In this document: positions 57,034 to 64,000 of the stretch, piece after piece
How the letters are laid out: every line of letters starts with the position of its first letter
Position numbering within the stretch: position 1 is the stretch's first letter
NCBI RefSeq assembly: GCF_003957515.1
Contig: NZ_RQXW01000004.1
Location: 62,001 to 126,000, forward strand
DNA length: 64,000 bases
Origin: Amphritea opalescens
GTDB lineage: Bacteria; Pseudomonadota; Gammaproteobacteria; Pseudomonadales; Balneatricaceae
Direction of reading: 5' to 3'
Notes under the pieces: model-generated
Database searches by the model: none
Seen by the model: only the letters and a program-made list of their open reading frames with translations
Told to the model about the DNA's origin: nothing
Position numbers and translations under genes: made by a program

Positions 57034-58698
57034 TTAGGCAGCATGGCTACCGGTATTGTCTTTACGCAGACAGCGTCGTAGCACCTTACCTACATTGGAC
57101 TTAGGCAGATCGTCAGTAAACTCAACGACCTTAGGCACTTTATAGGGGGTCAAACGCTCTTTACACCAGTCACGAATATCTTCACTGGTCAGTTCATCCT
57201 TAGCGACGACAAAGAGCTTCACCATTTCGCCACTGTGTTCATCCGGCAAACCTATCGCGGCACACTCAATCACCCCTGGATGCAAGGTGACAATATCCTC
57301 AATTTCATTGGGATAAACATTAAAACCGGATACATTGATCATATCTTTCGCCCGATCCACAATGCGGATATAGCCGTCTGTTTCAATGGTGGCCACATCG
57401 CCGGTAATAAAGTAACCATCATTGGTAAAACAGCTACGGGTGGCTTGCTCTTTCTGCCAATACCCGAGCATCACCTGAGGCCCTTTGACGCAGAGTTCAC
57501 CCACTTCACCAACCCCGACCGCTTGACCATCAAGACCGATAATCTTCACGTCAGTCTCAGCCACCGGAGGTCCAATGGTACCGACCCGGATATTAGCCGG
57601 TGGGTTCATCGCCACCGCCGGAGAGGTTTCTGTCAAACCGTAGGCTTCAAGTATTTCACAGCCGGTCATCTCTTCCCAAGACTTCGCCGCTGACAATGTC
57701 AGTGCCATACCACCGGACAGGGTCACTTTCAGATGACTAAAGTCGATTTTGCTACTGTCTTTATGATTGCAGATCGCTACAAATAGCGTATTCAAGCCGA
57801 TAAAGGCAGAAAACGCATGTTTTTGTAACTCTTTAACAAAACCACCAATATCACGTGGGTTGGCAATTAAAAGGTTATTACCGCCGAGTTCGAGCACCGC
57901 CATCGACAGGGTAAAAGCGTAGATATGATACAGCGGTAATGGTGAAACCACCGTTTCGGCCCAGTTCTCATCCGCATCAGAAATCAACTTGACCCCCTGT
58001 AAGAAATTCGAGATCAGGTTGGCGTGGGTCAGCATCGCGCCTTTAGAGATGCCTGTGGTACCGCCGGTATATTGTAAGACCGCAATATCACTGCACTGCT
58101 TAGCCACTAGCTGAGGCTTTTGCCCGGCCTTTTTCGCTAACGCTTGACGCAATTCAATCGCTTGCGGCAGATGGTATGCGGGCTCCATCTTCTTCACATA
58201 TTTAGCGACCGAATTGATCAACAGCCGTTTTAACGGCGGATGCAGATCGGCAATTTGAGTGGTAAATACATATTTCAAACTGGTATTGGCAATAATTTTA
58301 TCGACGTTATGGGCCACCCCTTTAAACACCACTAATGCTCTAGCACCGGAGTCTTTAAACTGGTTTTCCAATTCACGGGGGGTATATAGCGGGTTGGTAT
58401 TCACGATCACCAAGCCGGCCTTTAACGCGCCAAATAAAATAACCGGATATTGATTGAGGTTCGGTAGTTGAATGGCAATCCGGTCACCCGGCTGCAAATC
58501 GGTTTCCTGTTGCAGATACACCGCAAACGCATCTGACAACCTGCCCAGCTCGGCATAACTCATCGCATACCCGAAACTGGTGAATGCGGGTTTAGTGGCA
58601 TAATCACTGACCATCCGCGTCATAACGTCGGTCAATGTTTGATAGCCTCGTGGATTCAGACTTTCAGGAATCCAATCGCCGCGTGTTTTATGATCCAT
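57034..58698 (-). CDS. fadD: Long-chain acyl-CoA synthetase
   Basis: A 554-residue AMP-forming ligase with the phosphate-binding loop TGGTTGISKGA, the YGLTETSPAV motif and the C-terminal GYFITGDVATIE and KDMINVSGFNVYPNEIE. The size and start fit FadD-type long-chain ligases, which activate fatty acids to acyl-CoA for beta-oxidation. It heads the fadD-DUF2889-enoyl-CoA hydratase operon, near fadBA and the acyl-CoA dehydrogenase. Confidence 0.92.
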   Translation of the reverse strand: MDHKTRGDWIPESLNPRGYQTLTDVMTRMVSDYATKPAFTSFGYAMSYAELGRLSDAFAVYLQQETDLQPGDRIAIQLPNLNQYPVILFGALKAGLVIVNTNPLYTPRELENQFKDSGARALVVFKGVAHNVDKIIANTSLKYVFTTQIADLHPPLKRLLINSVAKYVKKMEPAYHLPQAIELRQALAKKAGQKPQLVAKQCSDIAVLQYTGGTTGISKGAMLTHANLISNFLQGVKLISDADENWAETVVSPLPLYHIYAFTLSMAVLELGGNNLLIANPRDIGGFVKELQKHAFSAFIGLNTLFVAICNHKDSSKIDFSHLKVTLSGGMALTLSAAKSWEEMTGCEILEAYGLTETSPAVAMNPPANIRVGTIGPPVAETDVKIIGLDGQAVGVGEVGELCVKGPQVMLGYWQKEQATRSCFTNDGYFITGDVATIETDGYIRIVDRAKDMINVSGFNVYPNEIEDIVTLHPGVIECAAIGLPDEHSGEMVKLFVVAKDELTSEDIRDWCKERLTPYKVPKVVEFTDDLPKSNVGKVLRRCLRKDNTGSHAA

Positions 58699-58840
58699 GT
58701 TCAGATCCCGTCCGTTGTTATTTTTTTTATCTTGTTTGGTCTAGGATTAACTGCTCAACCTATTTACTTCAGCATAAGTACTCAGATAAAAAAGTCGAAT
58801 AAAATCAGCCACAATAGTGATCTAATGCAGCTGATAGAGC

Positions 58841-58892
58841 CCTCAGCTAACTGGAAACAGAGTGTCCTCAGCTAACCGGAAACAATGTTTCC
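58841..58892. repeat. Short tandem duplication at an SCP2 gene end
   Basis: CCTCAGCTAACTGGAAACA (58841-58859) is repeated with one change at 58866-58884, overlapping the stop codon of the SCP2 gene. The 3' end of the gene was copied 25 bases downstream. The second copy also forms GGAAACAATGTTTCC, a small palindrome (58878-58892). Confidence 0.7.
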
Positions 58893-59185
58893 AATCGAGT
58901 CGCCAGCATAATATCGCCCTCGGCCCGAATACGACCGGCCATGAAAGCCTGCATGCCGTTAGTTTCACCATCAAGCACCTCTTTAAAGGTTTCGGTGTCC
59001 ATTAACAAGGTGACGCTCGGCTCATCATGTTCGCCTTCGCCGAGGGTACACTCGCCATTAGAGATCGCTGCATAATACGCATCGCCCTCATCCAAACGGT
59101 ATTGAAATACCGCTTCTAAACCGGCTGCCGCGGCACTATCAAATCGTCCAACCATCTGTGCAAATAAGCTTTGAATATCGGTCAT
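58868..59185 (-). CDS. SCP2 sterol-transfer-domain protein
   Basis: A 105-residue protein with one SCP2 domain: LFAQMVGRFDSAAAAGLEAVFQYRL, then a beta-rich part and FMAGRIRAEGDIMLATRLETLF. SCP2 domains bind lipids or acyl chains. The start MTDIQSLFAQ at 59185 has CAGGAGATAACC upstream; the frame extended to 59323 is rejected. It follows the acyl-CoA dehydrogenase by 157 bases, suggesting a role in handling long-chain substrates. Confidence 0.88.
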   Translation of the reverse strand: MTDIQSLFAQMVGRFDSAAAAGLEAVFQYRLDEGDAYYAAISNGECTLGEGEHDEPSVTLLMDTETFKEVLDGETNGMQAFMAGRIRAEGDIMLATRLETLFPVS

Positions 59186-59342
59186 TGTGGTTATCTCCTG
59201 ACGTTCTTTTGTCTGCGATGATTTTTTCGTTATCCGTCGCAAACGGTAATTTAATGTTAGCAGGCCCGAAATAACTGCGCGGCCCGCTTTACTGTTAACT
59301 GCTTTAGATTGAAGTCGTTTCATCTTACTCAGCTAAAGGGAA

Positions 59343-61130
59343 TCAATTAGAAAATTCAGCGATATCCATCGCCAACAGATTGTCTGCGCCAGAATCGATG
59401 GTCGCTTCTAGGGTTTTCGTCCGTGGCAAGATACGCTCAAAATAGAAGCGCGCTGTTTTTAGTTTTGCCTGATAAAAAGCTTGATCACCCACGCCCGCAT
59501 CCAGTTTTTCCTGTGCGGTGGCCACCATTCGCGCCCATAGATAGGCCATGGTGATATAGCCGGAATACATCAGATAATCGACCGAGGCGGCGCCCACTTC
59601 TTCACGGTTCTGCATCGCTTTCATGCCAATGCGCATGGTTAGATCACCCCATTCGCGGTTTAGGCGCGACAGTGGGCTAATAAATTCAGTCAACGCCTTA
59701 TTGTCGGCCTGAGACTCACAGAACTTATGCACAACCTTGGTGAAGGATCGCAGTGATTCCCCCTGGGTCATCAACACTTTACGACCCAGAAGATCGAGCG
59801 CCTGAATACCAGTGGTGCCTTCATATAGCATCGAGATACGGCTATCACGCACGTTCTGTTCCATGCCCCACTCACTGATATAACCGTGACCACCAAAGAT
59901 CTGCATCCCGAGGTTGGCGGATTCAAAACCGGTCTCCGTGAGAAACGCTTTAGCGATAGGGGTCAAAAAGGCTAACTGAGTCTCCGCTTCGCTATCGTCA
60001 GCCAAGTGGGCTTTATCGACTAATTGAGCGCAGTAATAGATCAAAGCACGACCGCCTTCAGCAAAGGCTTTTTGCGTCAGCAACATACGGCGCACATCGG
60101 GATGCACGATAATAGGATCGGCCGCTTTATCAGGATAGGCTGGGCCGCTCAGTGAGCGCATCTGTAGACGATCACGGGCATAAGCCAAAGAGTTCTGATA
60201 GCCCCATTCGGTATGGGCTAACCCTTGCAATGCGGTGCCGATCCGCGCGGTGTTCATAAAGGTAAACATACAGTTCAGACCTTTGTTTTCCGCCCCGATC
60301 AGATAACCGGTAGCCCCATCAAAGTTCATTACACAGGTAGCGTTACCATGAATACCCATCTTATGTTCCAGCGCGCCACAGCTCAGGCTGTTACGCTCGC
60401 CAACATCACCGGCGGTATCGGGTAAAAACTTAGGCACGATAAACAGGGAGATACCTTTGGTGCCCTGCGGTGCATCCGGTAGGCGCGCCAAGACGATATG
60501 GACAATGTTATCGGCCATGTCATGCTCACCAGCGGAGATAAAGATCTTAGTACCGCTGATTTTATAGCTACCATCCGCCTGAGGTTCCGCCTTGGTGCGC
60601 AACATGCCCAGATCGGTACCGCAATGGGATTCGGTCAGACACATGGTGCCAGTCCACTCACCACTGATCAGTTTGGTCAGATAGGTCTGTTTCTGCGGGT
60701 CGGTACCATGGGCTTCAATGGTATTCATCGCACCATGGCTCAGGCCTGGGTACATACTCCACGACCAGTTAGCCGACCCGACTAATTCATTTAAGATAAT
60801 ACCAATGGATTCCGGTAAACCCTGTCCGCCCCATTGAGGATCGTGGGGGAGTGAAGGCCAACCGCCCTCTACAAACTGCTGATACGCTTCTTTAAAACCG
60901 GTGGGTGTTGTGACCACACCATCATTCAACTGACAGCCTTCTTGATCACCAACCTGATTCAGCGGTGCCAAAACACGTTCGGCGAACTTGGCTCCCTCAT
61001 CAAGGATAGCGTTAATCATATCGGGGGTTGCTTCTTCACAGCCCGGCAGGCTCTGATAGTGTTGTTCACTTTGCAACATTTCATCCAGTACGAACTGAAT
61101 GTCTCTTAGGGGCGCTTTGTATTCCGGCAT
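59343..61130 (-). CDS. Acyl-CoA dehydrogenase, ~600-residue type
   Basis: A 595-residue dehydrogenase with acyl-CoA dehydrogenase N, middle and C domains, including MCLTESHCGTDLGMLRTKA (FAD/substrate loop), the catalytic-Glu region ISMLYEGTTGIQALDLLGRK, and an extra C-terminal domain. This is the larger form seen in Pseudomonas FadE-type enzymes and the dimethylsulfoniopropionate DmdC relatives, so an exact substrate is not given. It oxidises acyl-CoA to enoyl-CoA with an electron-transfer flavoprotein. The SCP2 gene follows. Confidence 0.92.
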   Translation of the reverse strand: MPEYKAPLRDIQFVLDEMLQSEQHYQSLPGCEEATPDMINAILDEGAKFAERVLAPLNQVGDQEGCQLNDGVVTTPTGFKEAYQQFVEGGWPSLPHDPQWGGQGLPESIGIILNELVGSANWSWSMYPGLSHGAMNTIEAHGTDPQKQTYLTKLISGEWTGTMCLTESHCGTDLGMLRTKAEPQADGSYKISGTKIFISAGEHDMADNIVHIVLARLPDAPQGTKGISLFIVPKFLPDTAGDVGERNSLSCGALEHKMGIHGNATCVMNFDGATGYLIGAENKGLNCMFTFMNTARIGTALQGLAHTEWGYQNSLAYARDRLQMRSLSGPAYPDKAADPIIVHPDVRRMLLTQKAFAEGGRALIYYCAQLVDKAHLADDSEAETQLAFLTPIAKAFLTETGFESANLGMQIFGGHGYISEWGMEQNVRDSRISMLYEGTTGIQALDLLGRKVLMTQGESLRSFTKVVHKFCESQADNKALTEFISPLSRLNREWGDLTMRIGMKAMQNREEVGAASVDYLMYSGYITMAYLWARMVATAQEKLDAGVGDQAFYQAKLKTARFYFERILPRTKTLEATIDSGADNLLAMDIAEFSN

Positions 61131-61364
61131 GATGACACCTCGATCGATCCTGTCACGCTGCCAGCATCTAAAATACAGATGCCTTTCGGTACAGATATCT
61201 TTGGTTATTTATTGTATGGATCTAGGATCTATGAAGCGCCCGCATTTACCAATAACAAAACCTTTCATTATCACTAACACAAAAAATCACGCACCCTATA
61301 ACGACAAAATAACCCTTATATATCAACAGAATAAAAACATGGAATAGATAAATTTTATTAACAA

Positions 61365-61387
61365 AAAAGCCCGAAAAACGGGCTTTT
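61365..61387. terminator. Bidirectional terminator after usp
   Basis: Stem AAAAGCCCG/CGGGCTTTT (61365-61373 with 61379-61387), loop AAAAA. It lies 32 bases after the Usp gene on the minus strand. Confidence 0.88.
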
Positions 61388-61418
61388 AGAGAAACAAATT
61401 ATAGAGAACAATCGGCCA

Positions 61419-62252
61419 CTACTTTATTAACGGCACCACTTCGTCGGACAGCCCAACCCTCAGCACAAGGATATCGCAATCCAAGCGCGACAATATTCGC
61501 TCAGCGGTATTACCAATCAACGCACCTTTCAAACCACCACGGGCTCGGGTGCCAATCACCACCAAGCGCGCTTTAAGCTGTTTAGCGGCTTCGGGTATCC
61601 AATATTCAACCGGCCCCTCACCCACCGCCGAAGCTTGCACCGTTAATGCCAAGCGGCTCAGCTGCGCGGCTAACGCCTCTTGAGCCTTCGCCTGTATCAG
61701 GTTTTCCGACTGCAATACTGGATCGGCTCCCATCATCGCCGAAGGACAAGCCACCGCTGTCGTCAGCGCCGATTCGGTGACCACGGCTATCTGAGCAGCT
61801 ACCATCAAGACATCATCATTTAGCTGCAACTGATGCGGATCATGGGTTAAGGCATTCACCGCCGCCATCACTACGCCATCCTGCCAAAGCTGGTCACCTT
61901 TCACCAACAAGACCGGACAGGGCAGGTCACGCAGAATATGACCGTCCATCGAGGTCATAAAGCCGGATTCACGCGGGTCACAGCTTTTGATCAGCAACCC
62001 GAACGACTGCTGCGACAACAGCCCGGCCAACTGTTTTAACAGTTTATGCCGCGTACTGTAGCGTAAGTCGACGGCAACGCCATCCGTCATCAATTCCGCC
62101 ATCGCCTGCTCAGCTTTAACTTGATCATCGCCAAGCCAGACGATAGTCACCGCGCTTTGTAGACGGCTAGCGATTAAATGACAACGTTCCAGCGCCAAAC
62201 TAATATCGTCCTGCTGATCAAGCACCAGTAATAATCGTTTATTTAACAACAT
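61419..62252 (-). CDS. Tandem universal stress protein
   Basis: A 277-residue protein with two Usp domains (about 1-130 and 140-277). The second has an ATP-binding-like GTRARGGLKGALIGNTAERIL. Tandem Usps of this kind are stress-linked, with unclear biochemical roles. GGAGG lies 6 bases before the ATG at 62252, and the gene overlaps the end of the MMPL transporter gene by 14 bases. They are therefore translated together, which is an uncommon partnership. Confidence 0.88.
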   Translation of the reverse strand: MLLNKRLLLVLDQQDDISLALERCHLIASRLQSAVTIVWLGDDQVKAEQAMAELMTDGVAVDLRYSTRHKLLKQLAGLLSQQSFGLLIKSCDPRESGFMTSMDGHILRDLPCPVLLVKGDQLWQDGVVMAAVNALTHDPHQLQLNDDVLMVAAQIAVVTESALTTAVACPSAMMGADPVLQSENLIQAKAQEALAAQLSRLALTVQASAVGEGPVEYWIPEAAKQLKARLVVIGTRARGGLKGALIGNTAERILSRLDCDILVLRVGLSDEVVPLIK

Positions 62253-64000
62253 CTTTAACCTCCGCTTCAGTCGTGCTGATCGCCTCGATGCCGGTTGCAC
62301 CACACTTCAACAGGCAGGCTAGCGCTGGAATCAATACCAAGGCCCCCAGCATGTTCCAGAGGAACATAAAGGTCAGCAAGATCCCCATATCAGCCTGAAA
62401 CTTAATAGGTGAGAAGACCCAAAGCACTACGCCGATCCCCAACGTTAAGCCAGTAAAAGCAACCGACTTACCGGTGGTTTTAAGCGTATTCAAATACGCT
62501 TCCGGTAACGCCATGCCCTGCACAAGATAGGTATTCAGTTTAGAATAGATATAGATACCGTAATCGACACCAATACCCACCCCTAGCGCAATCACAGGCA
62601 GTGTCGCCACCTTCACCCCAATGCCTAAACTCGCCATGAGTGCCTGACAGAGTATTGAGGTCAGCGCTAGCGGCGCGATAATACAGATCAAGGTTTTCAC
62701 CGAACGGAAGGTAAGCAAACAGAGCAAACCGACCACCGCATACACCCAAGCCAGCATCTGATACTGGGCGGTACCGATCACCTCGTTGGTCGCCGCTTCA
62801 AAGCCGGAATTACCCGCCGCCATCTCGAAACGTATCTGTTCCGAATCATGCTGCGCTGCAAACTGCTCGATCTTCCCTGTCAGTCGTTGCAATGTTTGCG
62901 CTTTGTGATCATCCAAAAAGATAATCACCGGCAACAAAGAGCACGAAGGGTTCATCAGCCCCGCCGGCACATAGGATAGTGAGGCGTTGATCACCAACTG
63001 GTTACGACTAACGGTACGCCACTTCAGGTTGCCTTCGTTCAAGCCGGAGGTCACCCGTTTGGAGACATTCACTAGGGAGACGCTCGACTGCACGCCCTCT
63101 ATATTGGTCAGGTAGTACTGAAAACGGTCCACCAGCGACAAGGTATTAAAACTAGAACACTGATCTTTCTCAGTACCGACCATCACCACAAAGGTGTCAC
63201 TGGACGTCGAGTAATGCTGCGTAATAAAACGATTGTCGACGTTATAACGGGAGTCGGCACGCAGCTCCGGCGCACCGCTATCGAGATCGCCAATCTGTAG
63301 CTTCTGCCCTTGATAGAGGCCACCGACCAATAATATACCCGCCACGACCACGGCAAATTTTGCACCGGTCGGCGTAGCAAACCAGGTCAGGCGATGCCAG
63401 TTACTATCTTGTTTCTGTTCCGCAATCAACGCCCGCTGAGTGGCTCGTTCACCAATACCTAGCAGAGACATAATCACCGGCAGCAAGAACAAGTTAGTCA
63501 GAATGATCACCGCAATCCCCAAGGATGCAGCAATAGCGAGGTCTTGGATCACGCGAATATCGATCACCATCAGAGTGACGAAACCGATACCATCCGACAG
63601 CAGAGCCGTTAAACCGGGAATATACAGTGCTCGAAATGCCCGTCTCGCCGCCAACCAACTGTCGGCCCCTCGGGCACTCTCTAGGGCGATGGTATTAACA
63701 ATCTGCACCCCGTGGCTAACCGCAATAGCAAACACCAAAAACGGCACCAGCATGGAATATGGATCGAGCCCAAACCCTAACAGCTTTAACAACCCCAACT
63801 GCCAAATCACCGCAATCACGGAACAGGCTAGGGGCACAAGAGTACCGGTAATACTGCGGGAATAAAGATAGAGCAACACTAAGGTGATCAATAAGGCGAT
63901 ACCGAAGAACACCGCCACCTGCGCAGCACCATCAATCAAATCACCGACAATTTTAGCGAAGCCGGTAATATGCACGCTTATTTGATCGGACTGATATTTA
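62239..64000 (-). CDS. MMPL/RND-family exporter, C-terminal part (runs off the window)
   Basis: The last 587 residues of an RND transporter of the MMPL type; the frame is open to base 64000, and the start lies beyond the window. Two transmembrane clusters are visible, with GIGVDYGIYIYSK near the end of the second (the Asp-containing proton path of RND exporters) and a large periplasmic loop between them. MMPL-like RNDs with DUF1302/DUF1329 genes are thought to move lipids or hydrophobic compounds. Here that gene pair is 23 kb away. The tandem Usp gene overlaps its stop. Confidence 0.9.
   Translation of the reverse strand, partial: KYQSDQISVHITGFAKIVGDLIDGAAQVAVFFGIALLITLVLLYLYSRSITGTLVPLACSVIAVIWQLGLLKLLGFGLDPYSMLVPFLVFAIAVSHGVQIVNTIALESARGADSWLAARRAFRALYIPGLTALLSDGIGFVTLMVIDIRVIQDLAIAASLGIAVIILTNLFLLPVIMSLLGIGERATQRALIAEQKQDSNWHRLTWFATPTGAKFAVVVAGILLVGGLYQGQKLQIGDLDSGAPELRADSRYNVDNRFITQHYSTSSDTFVVMVGTEKDQCSSFNTLSLVDRFQYYLTNIEGVQSSVSLVNVSKRVTSGLNEGNLKWRTVSRNQLVINASLSYVPAGLMNPSCSLLPVIIFLDDHKAQTLQRLTGKIEQFAAQHDSEQIRFEMAAGNSGFEAATNEVIGTAQYQMLAWVYAVVGLLCLLTFRSVKTLICIIAPLALTSILCQALMASLGIGVKVATLPVIALGVGIGVDYGIYIYSKLNTYLVQGMALPEAYLNTLKTTGKSVAFTGLTLGIGVVLWVFSPIKFQADMGILLTFMFLWNMLGALVLIPALACLLKCGATGIEAISTTEAEVKDVVK

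Noticed and set aside
58878-58892. PsrA or FadR operator near the fad genes
   Set aside because: GGAAACAATGTTTCC is palindromic but lies at a gene's stop codon inside a short duplication, not in a promoter, and the match to known motifs is partial.

Overview
The window looks like chromosomal DNA of a marine gammaproteobacterium, probably of the Oceanospirillales type. This rests on the gene content: a succinylase-type dap cluster with a long-form DapD, fadBA, luxS, a cvfB homologue, a fused SelD, a DUF1302/DUF1329 pair, MMPL-type RND exporters and YacL/AcpH proteins. No database search could be run, so the taxonomy is an inference. There are no insertion sequences, prophage genes or CRISPR arrays. 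Most of the window is dense core-genome coding sequence, with a few regulatory or AT-rich gaps.

Layout. 1-3.3 kb: an edge gene fragment, a CBS-domain protein, a possible small RNA, YacL and an unrecognised membrane protein. 3.6-5.8 kb: a bufferin-type RiPP operon made of a Cys-rich precursor with a tandemly duplicated core, a DUF692/MNIO oxidase and a DUF2063 partner. 5.9-8.0 kb: a QmcA-like SPFH protein with NfeD, and a lipoprotein. 8.1-9.4 kb: a TetR regulator divergent from an AhpD-like protein, with three operator-like palindromes between them. 9.4-10.7 kb: a 40-residue membrane protein, an AT-rich gap and a 9-bp minisatellite. 10.8-13 kb: a PMP3-type proteolipid, a SlyD-type isomerase, a carboxylesterase and PdxH. 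13.2-17.8 kb: a lipid-transport operon with LetA split into two genes, a seven-MCE-domain LetB and an unfamiliar lipoprotein. 17.9-25 kb: a DUF2959 lipoprotein, a glycerate-kinase-like P-loop protein, a hydrolase and an RND efflux pair. 25.1-30.7 kb: dapC-arsC-like-dapD-dapE-rlmA and two small genes.

31-34 kb: LysR/YeiH and greB. 34.1-34.9 kb: seven minus-strand tRNA genes (Ser-Asn-Lys-Lys and Ser-Asn-Lys) that arose by duplication, with their terminators, one strong promoter and a truncated third copy next to a REP-like hairpin. 35-39.6 kb: an AraC regulator, DUF1302 and DUF1329. 39.7-43.6 kb: a Cys-rich miniprotein, a spermidine-synthase-like protein, luxS, a CvfB-like RNA-binding protein and a thiolase-fold protein lacking the usual catalytic residues. 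43.6-44.4 kb: an 820-bp gap holding several DnaA-box-like sites, a Fur-box-like sequence and two RNA-like structures, each ending in a good terminator. 44.4-50.6 kb: an oxidoreductase-SelD fusion, a PilZ protein, an exported MsrAB and a GIY-YIG-like basic protein. 50.6-64 kb: mostly minus-strand lipid metabolism, with AcpH, fadA, fadB, an acyltransferase (plus strand), an enoyl-CoA hydratase, DUF2889, fadD, an SCP2 protein and a ~600-residue acyl-CoA dehydrogenase. It ends with a tandem Usp and a partial MMPL transporter.

Points most worth a second look are the duplicated-core bufferin with a lipobox, the Fur-box-linked sRNA candidate upstream of selD, the split LetA with its lipoprotein, the sRNA candidate near 1.5 kb, and the inactive-looking thiolase. 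Start codons were often moved inward from the longest frame because a good Shine-Dalgarno sequence sits at the internal site; these choices are explained per gene.
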